Below the pieces are notes generated by a model. That model worked only from the letters and a program-made list of their open reading frames with translations, did no database searches and was not told the DNA's origin. A stretch of 64,000 bases of DNA from Providencia sneebia DSM 19967 (lineage in GTDB: Bacteria > Pseudomonadota > Gammaproteobacteria > Enterobacterales > Enterobacteriaceae): NCBI RefSeq assembly GCF_000314895.2, contig NZ_CM001773.1:2746855-2810854 (forward strand). The letters are read 5' to 3'. Each line of letters opens with the position of its first letter. The first letter of the stretch is position 1. Below, one piece after another: positions 31,606 to 41,823 of this stretch. Both the position numbers and the translations under genes were made by a program.

Positions 31606-32538
31606 TTAATCCATGTACTGTTGGAAATGGGCGCTATGCTCAACCAATTGCTCACGTGTTAACATAAAGACGCCATCACCACCAAATTCAAATTCTAACC
31701 AAATGAACGGAATTTCTGGGTATTGATCAATAAGATGAACCATACTATTGCCCACTTCGCAAATCAGTACACCTTCATCAGTAAGGAAACGCGGAGCATT
31801 AGCTAAAATACGGCGAACTAATTGAAGACCATCATTGCCAGCCGCAAGTGCTAATTCAGGCTCTACACGGAATTCCTCTGGTAAATCATCCATATCCTCA
31901 GCATCAACATAAGGTGGATTCGTCACTATTAAGTCATATTTAACTTCAGGCATGTCTCTAAACAGATCTGAACGAATTGGGATAACGCGGTGGGTTAATC
32001 CGTGATTTTCAATGTTCAGTTCAGTGACAGCCAGCACATCTGTAGAAATATCTACTGCATCAACTTCTGCCTCTGGAAATTCATAAGCACAAGCAATTGC
32101 AATACAGCCACTGCCAGTACACATATCCAATATGTTGTAAGGTTCATCAGCAAGTAACCCAACAAAGTGGTTATTGATAAGTTCACCAATTGGCGAACGC
32201 GGAATTAAAACGCGTTCATCGACATAAAATTCATGGCCGCAGAACCAAGAGCGGTTTGTCAGATAAGCAACTGGAATACGTTCATTGATACGGCGTAAAA
32301 CACGCTCAATAATACGATGGCGCTCCGTTGGAGTTAGGCGTGAAGAGAGCAACTCATCAGGAATGTCGAGAGGTAAATATAGCGTTGGCAACACTAATTG
32401 CAGCGCCTCATCCCAAGCATTATCCGTGCCATGACCATAATAAACATCGGCAGCATTGAAGCGGCTCATTGTCCAGCGCAAAATGTCCTGAATGGTATGA
32501 AGCTCAGCGACAGCCTCATCAACGAAGATCTTTTCCAA
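31606..32538 (-). CDS. prmB: 50S ribosomal protein uL3 N5-glutamine methyltransferase PrmB
   Basis: PrmB methylates Gln150 of ribosomal protein L3. The catalytic NPPY motif is visible in [16 protein letters not shown], and the SAM site in [20 protein letters not shown]. The frame is open to 32565 with a TTG; the better start is the TTG at 32538 (TTG-GAA-AAG-ATC), preceded by GGAG at 9 nt, giving 310 residues, exactly the E. coli length. aroC follows 72 bp downstream. In E. coli smrB lies divergently next to prmB; here the hut block separates them. Confidence 0.95.
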   Translation of the reverse strand: MEKIFVDEAVAELHTIQDILRWTMSRFNAADVYYGHGTDNAWDEALQLVLPTLYLPLDIPDELLSSRLTPTERHRIIERVLRRINERIPVAYLTNRSWFCGHEFYVDERVLIPRSPIGELINNHFVGLLADEPYNILDMCTGSGCIAIACAYEFPEAEVDAVDISTDVLAVTELNIENHGLTHRVIPIRSDLFRDMPEVKYDLIVTNPPYVDAEDMDDLPEEFRVEPELALAAGNDGLQLVRRILANAPRFLTDEGVLICEVGNSMVHLIDQYPEIPFIWLEFEFGGDGVFMLTREQLVEHSAHFQQYMD

Positions 32539-32680
32539 GAAGGGTTTCTCCAGAGTGTATATCAAAAGGTTTTAAGTTTGCCATGAAGTGAAAGACAAAT
32601 CAGCAGTTAATATCAGAAATATACAGGGATGATTCATTTTTGACGAGTCTAAAACAATAGAAATCATGGTTTGCAAGATA

Positions 32681-32720
32681 GAAAAATCCTTCATTATCTA
32701 AGTATAAATAATGAAGGATT
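32681..32720 (-). terminator. Terminator after the hut permease gene
   Basis: On the minus strand AATCCTTCATTAT pairs perfectly over 13 bp with ATAATGAAGGATT and is followed by TTTTC. It lies 30 bp after the permease stop and closes the hut block. Confidence 0.8.
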
Positions 32721-32749
32721 AATATTAATGCTGATAAAGGATAATTTTT

Positions 32750-34147
32750 TTATTCTACCATTTCAGCTTCATAACGAGACTCAACCTTTTTAGTCGGCTT
32801 TTTCACCCATAATGTATAAGCCACTGACAGTATCACTAACCAAATAATACCGACATATAAAGCAATGCGTGTATCTTCAAAATAACCTAGCACACCAAAG
32901 ATAAACAGCATAAAGATAATCGCGATGATTGGACCAACTGGCCAGAATGGAACAGGGAATTTTAGTTTACTCGCTTCTTCTTTAGTCATTTTTCTCCGCA
33001 TAGCGACTTGCGAAACTAAAATCATCAACCACACCCAAATAGTTGCAAAAGTGGCAATTGACGCGATGACTAAGAATACTTTTTCAGGAATAAGGTAATT
33101 CAATACTACACCAACTAATAAAATGACTGACATTGCCAACACTGTCATCCATGGCACGCCATTTTTTGTTAATTTTGTGAATACTTTAGGTGCTTGCCCT
33201 TCATGTGCCATTCCATACATCATGCGCCCTGCACCAAAAATGTCACTATTAATTGCCGAAATAGCGGCTGTGATCACTACAACATTGAGAATATTCGCAG
33301 CCGATTGAATACCTAAACTATCAAAAATCTGCACAAATGGGCTGCCTTGTTGACCAATTTGGTTCCACGGATAGATACACATCAATACAAGTAATGTCAG
33401 CACATAGAATAGTAGGATACGAATAGGAACGGCATTTATTGCCCGTGGAATTGTCACTTCAGGATTTTTCGCTTCACTTGCAGTGATCCCAATAACTTCA
33501 ATACCACCAAAGGCAAACATCACCACGGCAAATGATGCAATCACCCCTCCAACCCCATTTGGCATAAAGCCGCCATAGTCAAAGAGATTTGAAAGACCAA
33601 CAGCATGATCAGAGACTTGACCAAAGCCAAACATCATGATTGCAGCGCCACCTAAAATCATGGCAATAATAGCGACAATTTTGATGATAGAGAGCCAAAA
33701 CTCCATTTCGCCAAATACTTTCACATGACATAGGTTAATAGCACCAATAAAACAGATGATACTGAGAACCCAAATCCATTGTTCAACATCGGGGAACCAA
33801 AGTTTCATGTAGAAACCAAATGCAGTGACATCGGCTAAGCAGACAATCAACATTTCAAAAACATAAGTCCAACCTGCGAAAAAACCGGCTATTGGACCTA
33901 AATAGTGACTCGCATATTGAGAAAATGAGCCAGCAATAGGATTGTGAACTGCCATTTCTCCCAGTGCGCGCATGACCATGAAAACGGCAGCACCACCAAT
34001 GATATAAGCAATTAAAACCGCAGGACCTGCCGTTTCAATTGCTTTAGCTGAACCATAAAAAAGACCTGTTCCAATTGCTGCCCCGAGGGCCATAAACCGG
34101 ATATGACGCGCAGAAAGTCCACGCGTAAGTTTTGATGTGCTTTGCAT
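32750..34147 (-). CDS. amino-acid permease (AAT/APC family), probable histidine permease of the hut block
   Basis: 465 residues with about 12 TM helices, beginning with the AAT signature [20 protein letters not shown] and ending in a charged tail. It is most like E. coli ProY ([34 protein letters not shown]). ProY-like proteins in hut clusters of other bacteria carry histidine or urocanate. It lies 89 bp downstream of hutH on the same strand with a small hairpin between, so co-expression with hutUH is likely. The substrate is inferred from context only. Confidence 0.85.
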   Translation of the reverse strand: MQSTSKLTRGLSARHIRFMALGAAIGTGLFYGSAKAIETAGPAVLIAYIIGGAAVFMVMRALGEMAVHNPIAGSFSQYASHYLGPIAGFFAGWTYVFEMLIVCLADVTAFGFYMKLWFPDVEQWIWVLSIICFIGAINLCHVKVFGEMEFWLSIIKIVAIIAMILGGAAIMMFGFGQVSDHAVGLSNLFDYGGFMPNGVGGVIASFAVVMFAFGGIEVIGITASEAKNPEVTIPRAINAVPIRILLFYVLTLLVLMCIYPWNQIGQQGSPFVQIFDSLGIQSAANILNVVVITAAISAINSDIFGAGRMMYGMAHEGQAPKVFTKLTKNGVPWMTVLAMSVILLVGVVLNYLIPEKVFLVIASIATFATIWVWLMILVSQVAMRRKMTKEEASKLKFPVPFWPVGPIIAIIFMLFIFGVLGYFEDTRIALYVGIIWLVILSVAYTLWVKKPTKKVESRYEAEMVE

Positions 34148-34196
34148 GATTTATCCTTCATAATTATTGTAATGGTCGTGCAGATAAATACGATAA

Positions 34197-34218
34197 GCAG
34201 CCGAGTTATTACGGCTGC
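34197..34218 (-). terminator. Intercistronic hairpin hutH-permease
   Basis: GCAGCCG and CGGCTGC form a 7-bp GC-rich stem with an 8-nt loop and no T run. It probably tunes or stabilises the message rather than ending it. Confidence 0.45.
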
Positions 34219-34236
34219 CTATTATTGCATGATTTA

Positions 34237-35769
34237 TTAATTAGGAAATACAACCTGTTGAGTGAATAATTGAGATAGTTTGTGTTCGTTAATGAGATTA
34301 ATCGCAGCTTCAATATCTGGTGCGAAATAACGGTCTTTATCGTAATAAGAGACTTTATCACGCAGAATTTTACGTGCAGTTTCTAACCTTTCACTTGATT
34401 TCAGCCCATCACGGAAATCAATACCTTGGCAAGCGGATAACCACTCGATAGCCAGAATTCCAGTAACGTTTTTCGCCATTTCCCACAAACGACGGCCTGC
34501 GGCTGGTGCCATAGAAACATGATCTTCTTGGTTTGCGGAAGTTGGTAAACTATCAACACTAGATGGATGTGCTAATGCTTTATTTTCGCTAGCTAATGCT
34601 GCCGCAGTCACTTGCGCAATCATAAAACCCGAATTCACCCCACCATTATTGACTAAAAATGGAGGTAACTGCGACATATGTGTATCCATTAATAACGCAA
34701 TACGACGCTCTGATAACGCGCCTATTTCAGCTAATGCCAACGCAATATTATCAGAGGCCATTGCAATAGGTTCCGCATGGAAATTTCCACCAGAAATAAT
34801 ATCGCCATTATCGGTAAAGACTAATGGATTATCAGATACTGCATTTGATTCAATTAAAATCACGTCAGCAGCTTGACGAATTTGAGTTAAACACGCCCCC
34901 ATAACTTGAGGCTGACAACGCAGTGAATACGGGTCTTGAACTTTAATACAATTTTCATGAGATTGAGCAAGTTCACTGGTAGGTGTCAATATTTCGCGGA
35001 ATAATGCCGCGACATCAATTTGCCCTTTTTGGCCGCGAACTTCCTGCACTCGCGGATCAAAAGGTTTACGCGAACCCAAAGTTGCTTCTAAACTCAATGA
35101 ACCGCAAACAATTCCTGTCAGCAGCAAATTCTCAGCTTCAAACAAGCCTTTTAAGGCAAAAGCGGTGGAAGCTTGAGTGCCATTTAATAACGCTAGCCCT
35201 TCTTTTGCTTCTAGTGTTAATGGTTTTAAGCCAGCTTTTTCCATCGCTGATTTAGCCGTTATCCATTTACCTTGATAACGCGCTTTACCTTCACCTAACA
35301 AAATCAAACTCATATGCGCTAAAGGTGCCAAGTCACCTGACGCCCCCACAGAACCTTTCGCAGGGATAAATGGATATATTTCATGATTAACTAATGAAAT
35401 TAATGCTTCAATAACCTCTAATCTGATCCCAGAAAAACCGCGTGCTAAGCTATTGATTTTTAATACAATAATTAGGCGAACAAGCTCATCATCAAGCGGT
35501 TCACCAACACCAGCGGCATGAGACATCACAATAGAGCGTTGTAATGATTGCAAATCTTTTGTAGCAATGCGCGTATTAGCCAGTAAACCGAAACCTGTAT
35601 TAATGCCGTAAGCTGTTTTATCTTCAGCAATAATTTGGTTTACCGTCATGACACTTTTTTCAATAGCGGCATGCGAGCGTTTATCAAGTTTAATGGTAAT
35701 AGGATTAAACAGAACTGAACGCAAATCGTCGAGTGTCATTTTTCCTGGATGAATCGTTAACTTAGTCAT
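34237..35769 (-). CDS. hutH: histidine ammonia-lyase
   Basis: HutH removes ammonia from histidine to give urocanate, the first step of the Hut pathway. The MIO cofactor triad Ala-Ser-Gly is visible in [18 protein letters not shown] (about residues 140-157), plus the N-terminal [17 protein letters not shown] and [18 protein letters not shown]. The ATG at 35769 (MTKLTIHPG) has AAGGAG 8 nt upstream and gives 510 residues; a GTG three codons earlier would overlap that ribosome binding site. It starts 12 bp after hutU. Confidence 0.97.
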   Translation of the reverse strand: MTKLTIHPGKMTLDDLRSVLFNPITIKLDKRSHAAIEKSVMTVNQIIAEDKTAYGINTGFGLLANTRIATKDLQSLQRSIVMSHAAGVGEPLDDELVRLIIVLKINSLARGFSGIRLEVIEALISLVNHEIYPFIPAKGSVGASGDLAPLAHMSLILLGEGKARYQGKWITAKSAMEKAGLKPLTLEAKEGLALLNGTQASTAFALKGLFEAENLLLTGIVCGSLSLEATLGSRKPFDPRVQEVRGQKGQIDVAALFREILTPTSELAQSHENCIKVQDPYSLRCQPQVMGACLTQIRQAADVILIESNAVSDNPLVFTDNGDIISGGNFHAEPIAMASDNIALALAEIGALSERRIALLMDTHMSQLPPFLVNNGGVNSGFMIAQVTAAALASENKALAHPSSVDSLPTSANQEDHVSMAPAAGRRLWEMAKNVTGILAIEWLSACQGIDFRDGLKSSERLETARKILRDKVSYYDKDRYFAPDIEAAINLINEHKLSQLFTQQVVFPN

Positions 35770-35781
35770 TGCATTCACTCC

Positions 35782-37467
35782 TTAGCGCGCTTTCAGCATA
35801 GGTAAATTAAGGTTTTTTTCTTGCGCACATTTAATCGCAATATCATATCCAGCATCGGCATGACGCATAACACCTGTAGCAGGATCATTATGGAGCACTC
35901 GAGCAATACGTTCTGCAGCTTCATCTGTTCCATCACACACAATGACCACACCAGAGTGTTGTGAGAAGCCCATTCCCACACCACCGCCATGGTGTAATGA
36001 AACCCACGTTGCCCCACTCGCGGTATTGAGTAGTGCATTCAATAATGGCCAATCTGACACTGCATCTGAACCATCTTTCATTGCTTCTGTTTCGCGATTA
36101 GGACTTGCAACAGAGCCAGAATCTAAATGGTCGCGTCCAATAACAATTGGCGCTGATACCTCGCCTGTTCTAACCATTTCATTGAAAGCTAAACCTAATT
36201 TCGCACGATCACCTAACCCAACCCAGCAAATTCGTGCCGGTAAACCTTGGAAACTAATACGCTCACGTGCCATATCTAACCAATGATGTAGATGTTTATC
36301 ATCAGGTAATAACTCTTTCACTTTGGCATCTGTTTTATAAATATCTTCCGGGTCACCTGATAACGCCACCCAACGGAAAGGCCCTATACCACGGCAAAAG
36401 AGAGGGCGAATATAGGCAGGAACAAATCCTGGAAAATCAAAGGCATTTTTAACACCCATTTCTAATGCCATTTGACGAATATTATTTCCGTAATCAAATG
36501 TAGGAATACCTTGTTTTTGGAATGCGAGCATTGCTTTTACATGCTCAGCCATAGATTGCTTAGCCGCTTTAGTCGTACCTTCTGGATCTTTCACACTACG
36601 CTCGCGGTACTCTTCCCAAGTCATGCCAATAGGTAAATAACCATTTAGTGGGTCATGGGCACTGGTTTGGTCAGTAACCATATCAGGACGCACACCACGC
36701 TTGACTAGCTCCGGTAGAACTTCTGCGGCATTTGCGCATAATGCAATAGAAACAGCTTTTCCTTCGGAAGTGTATTTTTTAATACGCGCTAGAGCATCAT
36801 CAAGGTCGGTTGCTTGTTCATCAACATATTTCGTACGTAAACGAAAATCGATACGGCTTTGCTGGCATTCAATATTTAAAGAACATGCTCCCGCGAGTGT
36901 TGCAGCAAGTGGTTGTGCGCCGCCCATACCACCAAGACCCGCAGTAAGCACCCAGCGCCCCGTTAAATCATCATTAAAATGCTGGCGACCAGCCTCTACA
37001 AATGTTTCATAAGTGCCTTGCACAATGCCTTGACTACCAATGTAAATCCAGCTTCCGGCTGTCATCTGCCCATACATTGCCAGCCCTTTTGCATCCAATT
37101 CGTTAAAATGCTCCCAATTAGCCCAATGCGGAACAATGTTTGAGTTAGCGATTAATACGCGCGGTGCATTTTCATGCGTTTTAAAGACCCCAACAGGCTT
37201 ACCTGATTGAATCAACAACGTTTCATCATTTTCTAAATTTTTGAGGCTTTCAACAATTTTGTCGTAACATTGCCAGTTACGTGCTGCTCGGCCAATTCCA
37301 CCATATACCACCAATTCATGCGGATTTTCTGCAACATCAGGGTCTAAATTATTCATCAACATGCGTAATGGTGCTTCCGTTAACCAACTTTTCGCCTGTA
37401 AGGTATTGCCGCGCGCTGCTCTAATTTCACCATTTCTGTATTTATTATTTATCGTTGTCACATTCAT
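35782..37467 (-). CDS. hutU: urocanate hydratase
   Basis: HutU converts urocanate to imidazolone propionate with tightly bound NAD. It has 561 residues, the usual length. Visible signatures are [33 protein letters not shown] (NAD-binding region) and the conserved [20 protein letters not shown] containing the family HHGGGVG block. It is the first gene of hutU-hutH-permease, behind a HutC-type operator about 56 bp upstream. Confidence 0.97.
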   Translation of the reverse strand: MNVTTINNKYRNGEIRAARGNTLQAKSWLTEAPLRMLMNNLDPDVAENPHELVVYGGIGRAARNWQCYDKIVESLKNLENDETLLIQSGKPVGVFKTHENAPRVLIANSNIVPHWANWEHFNELDAKGLAMYGQMTAGSWIYIGSQGIVQGTYETFVEAGRQHFNDDLTGRWVLTAGLGGMGGAQPLAATLAGACSLNIECQQSRIDFRLRTKYVDEQATDLDDALARIKKYTSEGKAVSIALCANAAEVLPELVKRGVRPDMVTDQTSAHDPLNGYLPIGMTWEEYRERSVKDPEGTTKAAKQSMAEHVKAMLAFQKQGIPTFDYGNNIRQMALEMGVKNAFDFPGFVPAYIRPLFCRGIGPFRWVALSGDPEDIYKTDAKVKELLPDDKHLHHWLDMARERISFQGLPARICWVGLGDRAKLGLAFNEMVRTGEVSAPIVIGRDHLDSGSVASPNRETEAMKDGSDAVSDWPLLNALLNTASGATWVSLHHGGGVGMGFSQHSGVVIVCDGTDEAAERIARVLHNDPATGVMRHADAGYDIAIKCAQEKNLNLPMLKAR

Positions 37468-37881
37468 ACCCTCTTTATCTGTAAATCCATATTGACTGAT
37501 AATGTCTTCCTATATGTATAGTTGTATATACATGCACAATCAATACCAAATTTAACATTAATTTTTGTCTGAAAATTTAATTAAATGACAATATTTATTT
37601 ATTTTACAATACGATAAATGTATCTCCATTACTTTTTATGCCAATTTTTTGTTCGAGCTCTGCCAGCAAGATCACATTAATTTCACATTTAATTTACATG
37701 AAATAGGTTAATTAATGATATCTAAACTTGAATAAACGATTGTTTTATTCTCTTGATTAAAGCAAAACAGAGAATCAAAAGTTTGCATTACTCGCCATGA
37801 CACATTTTCATTTAGTGCCTATTTGGCAAGCAATGTGATATTCAGAAGTGAAAGTCATCCCATTAATAAGGATCACTTATT
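37468..37881. other. hutU-hutC intergenic region
   Basis: About 410 bp containing the hutU promoter and a HutC-type operator (37523-37532). Two TCACA half-sites near 37670-37690 could belong to a degenerate CRP site, as expected for a catabolic operon, but no full dyad is seen. No open frame. Confidence 0.55.
37523..37532. promoter_or_regulatory. HutC-type operator upstream of hutU
   Basis: TGTATATACA, a perfect 10-bp palindrome containing the TGTA-N2-TACA core reported for HutC regulators. A second half-site ATGTATA lies just beside it (37514-37520). The same 10-mer occurs upstream of hutI. Confidence 0.8.
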
Positions 37882-38613
37882 CTAAGAAGTGAAATGCCCC
37901 TTTAATTTATAACGATTACCGGGGAAAAGGAGCTTTGTGCTGGTGACAACAAAAGATTGGGACCAAGTGCGACGTGAAATTAATAGGCATGCAGAGCCGA
38001 CTGAGATAGTTAATAATTTGGCTGATCGCTCATCCGCTTCAACCGCCTCAACAATATGTTCACCTTCTGTCAATGGCGCAACTTTAGACAGGTAATCATG
38101 TGGGGTAATGTGCATAAAATCCTGCTGCAAATAGTCTGGTGCAGCTAAAGCATTCACATAGCGGTCTTCAATCTGTACTGCAATATTATTTTCATAATGC
38201 ACAATGACAGAATGAAAAACTAATGTTTCAGGTAAAATATCTAACTCACGCGCTAAAGGAACGGAAGCAGAAACAGCCTCCAATTTGATAATTTTACAGC
38301 TATATTGATGATTTCTAGCAACAATTTCAGACTCAATGCTATGAATTTCAAAAAGTGCAGATTGTCCTTTCGGCTCAGCCACAAAAGTGCCAACGCCTTG
38401 TACACGGACAAGTAAACCTTCCGCAGTTAATTCCCTTAACGCGCGGTTAGCTGTCATACGGCTACAAGCAAACTGTTTGACAAGTTCCGCTTCAGATGGA
38501 ATGCGATCATTTGCTTTCCAATACCCGTCATGGATCTTTTCAATTATTAATTGTTTTACTTGTAAATACAGTGGGATAGGCGTTTCCCTGACGTTTTTTT
38601 TATCGGCTGCCAC
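37882..38613 (-). CDS. hutC: histidine utilization repressor HutC
   Basis: GntR-family (HutC subfamily) repressor of 243 residues: an N-terminal winged helix (IPLYLQVKQLIIEKIHDGYW, RIPSEAELVKQFACSRMTAN, VRVQGVGTFVAE) and a C-terminal UTRA ligand domain, which in HutC binds urocanate. It lies between hutI and hutU on the same strand. The two TGTATATACA operators in front of hutI and hutU are its likely targets, so hutC itself may be autoregulated through the hutI transcript. Confidence 0.96.
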   Translation of the reverse strand: MAADKKNVRETPIPLYLQVKQLIIEKIHDGYWKANDRIPSEAELVKQFACSRMTANRALRELTAEGLLVRVQGVGTFVAEPKGQSALFEIHSIESEIVARNHQYSCKIIKLEAVSASVPLARELDILPETLVFHSVIVHYENNIAVQIEDRYVNALAAPDYLQQDFMHITPHDYLSKVAPLTEGEHIVEAVEADERSAKLLTISVGSACLLISRRTWSQSFVVTSTKLLFPGNRYKLKGHFTS

Positions 38614-38840
38614 AAATCATTCCCATAGTAAAAGTAAAATGTCTAACCCTAAATATTATTTATATGAATAACATAAAATAGGATATCTTTCATGACATAT
38701 TATATTACTTTAGCAAATCATTTGTGTTCTGGCAGTGTTAATAAATATCACTAACAATCTATTTAGCGCCTAAATACACGCTATAACATAATGTTATGCT
38801 TAATAATGAGTTAAGCGCTATTAGAATTGTTTATTCTGTA

Positions 38841-40088
38841 TCAGAAAAACGATGAATGATCATGGGTTACCTTGCCTTGATAAACGCGTAAATGTAATGG
38901 GTGGCTGCCCTGCTCATAAATTATTTCAACCGGCTCAGATACATTCCACACAATAAAATCGGCTTGATAACCTGTTTTTAATTGCCCATGCGTCTCTTCC
39001 CGACCTAATGCGCGCGCAGCGTGACATGTCACACCAGACCAAACTTCCTCTGGTGTTAACCTGAATAATACAGCGGCCATGTTCATCACCATGCGCAAAG
39101 AGGCAAATGGACTTGTGCCTGGATTAAAATCAGTCGATATTGCCATTGGTACCTGATTTTCTCGCAGTAATTCAATCGGCGGTAATTTAGTCTCGCGCAA
39201 GAAATAAAATGCACCTGGCAATAAAACAGCGACAGTCCCACTTTCTTTTAATGCTCGAATCCCTTGTAAATCAAGATATTCAATATGATCAACGGATAAA
39301 CCTTTAAAACTCGCGACAAGCTCACTGCCACCAAGATTAGAAAGTTGCTCTACATGCCCTTTTACTGGAATACCTAATTGCTGAGCGGCTAAAAATAACT
39401 TTTTACTTTGTTCTAATGAAAAGCCCACACTTTCACAAAATACATCAACAGATTCGAACAATCCTTTTTGCCATAATTGCGGCATAATTTGTTCACAAAT
39501 CAAATCAATATATTCATCCGATTTTCCTTGATATTCAGGGGGAACAGTATGCGCAGATAACAATGTCGAACTTACTGTGATGGGATAAGCCTCAGCAAGG
39601 CGTTTTGCCACATTCAGTTGTTTTTCTTCATTCTGTAAATCCAGCCCATAACCCGATTTCATTTCAATTGTTGTGACACCTTCACGAATAAGGGCTTCTA
39701 AACGCGGTTGTGATATTCTGTATAAATTATCTTCACTAAGAGAACGTGTTGCCCGCACTGTTGAATTTATGCCACCACCTTGCTGGCTGATTGTTTCATA
39801 AGAAATGCCTTTCATGCGCTGTTCCCACTCTGGCGCACGATTGCCACCAAACACTAAATGGGTATGGCAATCAATTAGCCCAGGAGTCACTAAACGCCCA
39901 GCTAAATCCACGATTTCACAAACATCATTATCAAGTATTCCTTGTGGCAAAATAGCCACAATCGTCTTGCCCCGGGTGACCATATCGTAGTTTTCCAGTA
40001 ACCCATATGCCGTTTTTAAATCGGGATCCATGGTTGCAAGTCGTCCATTTCGCCAAATAATATCTTGAGCAAGTAGTTTAAATGACAT
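38841..40088 (-). CDS. hutI: imidazolonepropionase
   Basis: HutI hydrolyses 4-imidazolone-5-propionate to N-formimino-glutamate. It has 415 residues and belongs to the amidohydrolase superfamily: the metal-binding HxH is in [20 protein letters not shown] (near residue 72-85), with [19 protein letters not shown] and [10 protein letters not shown] further on. A HutC-type operator lies about 41 bp upstream. hutG, the formiminoglutamase that normally follows, is not present in the window, so the last step must be encoded elsewhere or use another route. Confidence 0.97.
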   Translation of the reverse strand: MSFKLLAQDIIWRNGRLATMDPDLKTAYGLLENYDMVTRGKTIVAILPQGILDNDVCEIVDLAGRLVTPGLIDCHTHLVFGGNRAPEWEQRMKGISYETISQQGGGINSTVRATRSLSEDNLYRISQPRLEALIREGVTTIEMKSGYGLDLQNEEKQLNVAKRLAEAYPITVSSTLLSAHTVPPEYQGKSDEYIDLICEQIMPQLWQKGLFESVDVFCESVGFSLEQSKKLFLAAQQLGIPVKGHVEQLSNLGGSELVASFKGLSVDHIEYLDLQGIRALKESGTVAVLLPGAFYFLRETKLPPIELLRENQVPMAISTDFNPGTSPFASLRMVMNMAAVLFRLTPEEVWSGVTCHAARALGREETHGQLKTGYQADFIVWNVSEPVEIIYEQGSHPLHLRVYQGKVTHDHSSFF

Positions 40089-40129
40089 TATTAGTCCCTT
40101 TAAGATGAGAAAGATAGCAGGTATAGAGA

Positions 40130-40139
40130 TGTATATACA
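40130..40139. promoter_or_regulatory. HutC-type operator upstream of hutI
   Basis: TGTATATACA, identical to the site upstream of hutU, 42 bp before the hutI start. Two identical operators bracket the hutI-hutC-hutU block. Confidence 0.8.
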
Positions 40140-40332
40140 ATTAGACTAATAAACCATCCGTTGTCAATGATAAAAGGATAAATTAGTTAATTTTTTGTTA
40201 ATTTGAATTTACTTAATTTCAATAATTATCCTCATTAATATCATTATTAATTCAAATAGGATGACTTACTTACATCAGGCAAAATAGGTTACACTTATAC
40301 AAATAAGATTATTTAAAAGATTACTAATAAAA

Positions 40333-40875
40333 ATGAAAAATAAATTTGGATTACAAGATGATGAGATTCATCTTTTTAAAGAAGCTATTCGCGGCACTAA
40401 AAAAATTCGTCAAGATCAAATCTTGCATACACCACCGCGCGCAAAAGTCACCCAACCTTCCAATAAAAAGGTATTTCAAGAACAAATTGATGCTTCATTC
40501 TATTTTTCAGATGAATTTCAGCCACAATTAGAGAGCGAAGGCCCGACGCGCTATTTAAAGCCGGGTTCTAACCCGTATGAATTGAAGAAGTTACGTCGTG
40601 GTGATTATATCCCTGAATTATTTCTTGATTTACATGGCTTAACTCAGATGGAAGCTAAACAAGAAATAGGTGCTCTCATTGCGGCATGTCTGCGTGAAAA
40701 TGTCTTCTGCGCATGCATTATGCATGGACATGGAAAACATATTTTAAAGCAACAAACGCCACTTTGGTTAGCTCAACATCCTGATATTGTTGCTTTTCAT
40801 CAAGCCCCTAAAGAGTGGGGAGGAAGTGCTTCACTATTGTTACTGATTGATATCGAGGAAAATAGCAGAAGGTAG
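40333..40875 (+). CDS. smrB: ribosome rescue endonuclease SmrB
   Basis: SmrB cleaves mRNA behind collided ribosomes. It has 180 residues (E. coli 183). The Smr domain is visible in the C-terminal half: [20 protein letters not shown] (DLHG motif) and [20 protein letters not shown] (HGHG motif). The N-terminal extension with helix-rich, charged residues is also conserved. It is divergent from the hut block, while in E. coli it is next to prmB. Confidence 0.96.
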   Translation: MKNKFGLQDDEIHLFKEAIRGTKKIRQDQILHTPPRAKVTQPSNKKVFQEQIDASFYFSDEFQPQLESEGPTRYLKPGSNPYELKKLRRGDYIPELFLDLHGLTQMEAKQEIGALIAACLRENVFCACIMHGHGKHILKQQTPLWLAQHPDIVAFHQAPKEWGGSASLLLLIDIEENSRR

Positions 40876-40918
40876 AGATCATCCAATTTAATGCTCTCTA
40901 CACCACTTATTCTTTTTA

Positions 40919-41404
40919 CTATTTATTAATAGCTAATAATTGCGCTGGATTAAGCATCCATTCTAGCCGTGCTTTGTGATGTTTAACATCCAGTTCAATA
41001 CAAACGATTGATGATGTCATAAACATCGGCGGTGCTTCATGTGGACAAAGCTCAGAAACCAAGTAACCGACAAGTGGCAAATGAGAAACCACTAACACTG
41101 CATTCGCACCAAGTGCTGCCAAATCAAGGATTTTATCAGCAACATATTGCGCATCGCCATTTGGCGTTAGCATTGAAGTGACTTCAATTTGAGCAGGTAG
41201 TGGTAAATAATGGCTTATTTCTTCTAATGTTTGCTCAGCTCGCAAATAAGGACTCACTAATACATTATCAATAGCAGGTGTTCTTTCGCTTAACCACTTT
41301 GCCATTATTACCGAATCGTCTTTTCCTTTCTGTGTTAATGCTCTTGCCGCATCACTAGCAGCCTGTAATGCTGCGTCGCCGTGACGCATAATATAAACTT
41401 GCAT
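40919..41404 (-). CDS. sixA: phosphohistidine phosphatase SixA
   Basis: SixA dephosphorylates phosphohistidine, notably on the NPr protein of the nitrogen PTS. It has 161 residues, as in E. coli. The RHG motif (MQVYIMRHGDAAL) is at the N-terminus, and VSPYLRAEQTLEEISHYL and VVSHLPLVGYLVSELC complete the histidine phosphatase fold. It is convergent with smrB, 40 bp apart, and keeps the E. coli position beside fadJ. Confidence 0.95.
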   Translation of the reverse strand: MQVYIMRHGDAALQAASDAARALTQKGKDDSVIMAKWLSERTPAIDNVLVSPYLRAEQTLEEISHYLPLPAQIEVTSMLTPNGDAQYVADKILDLAALGANAVLVVSHLPLVGYLVSELCPHEAPPMFMTSSIVCIELDVKHHKARLEWMLNPAQLLAINK

Positions 41405-41669
41405 ATTCCACCATTTGAGTAGCCTGATAATAATGATGAGCTAATTATTTATTAAATTGTTGCTCACCAGTATCAACAATTCCCTAAAATCATTCAATGG
41501 AGATAAATGATGTTCCCATTGAATACGAGAAACTGATGATGAAGGGTGATTTTGCATCAAACTGTCGATAAATAAAATGATTTAGGCTGTTTTTTGTCTG
41601 TTATTTACTACAACATCATGACATAAAATAAAATATAATAAATGAAACAAAAGCGATAACTGGTGCTAT

Positions 41670-41710
41670 AAAAAAACCTGATGTTCCATAAATGACAGGA
41701 AAACATCAGG
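41670..41710 (-). terminator. Terminator after fadJ
   Basis: On the minus strand CCTGATGTT and AACATCAGG form a 9-bp stem followed by a run of seven T. It lies about 115 bp beyond the fadJ stop. Confidence 0.8.
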
Positions 41711-41740
41711 CTATTTAAGCAGTCATAATACTAGATTCTT

Positions 41741-41776
41741 AAATTATAATGCTTAAATTATAATGCTCAAATTATG
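41741..41776. repeat. 14-bp tandem repeat, about 2.5 copies
   Basis: AAATTATAATGCTT, AAATTATAATGCTC, then AAATTATG: two near-identical 14-mers and a partial third, between fadJ and its terminator. Probably simple slippage. Confidence 0.7.
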
Positions 41777-41823
41777 TTATTAAATAATATGAGTAAATAA
41801 TACCATCAACAAATTTTGATTAG

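Larger units (their letters stand above)
41405..41823. other. sixA-fadJ intergenic region
   Basis: About 420 bp with the sixA promoter, the fadIJ terminator and a short tandem repeat (both listed). No further gene seen. Confidence 0.5.

Noticed and set aside
37655..37695. CRP site before hutU
   Set aside because: Only TCACA half-sites and a partial TGTGA-N6-TGGCA match are present; no convincing dyad.
41741..41776. 14-bp tandem repeat as a regulatory site
   Set aside because: It is AT-rich, lies between the fadJ stop and its terminator, and looks like replication slippage.
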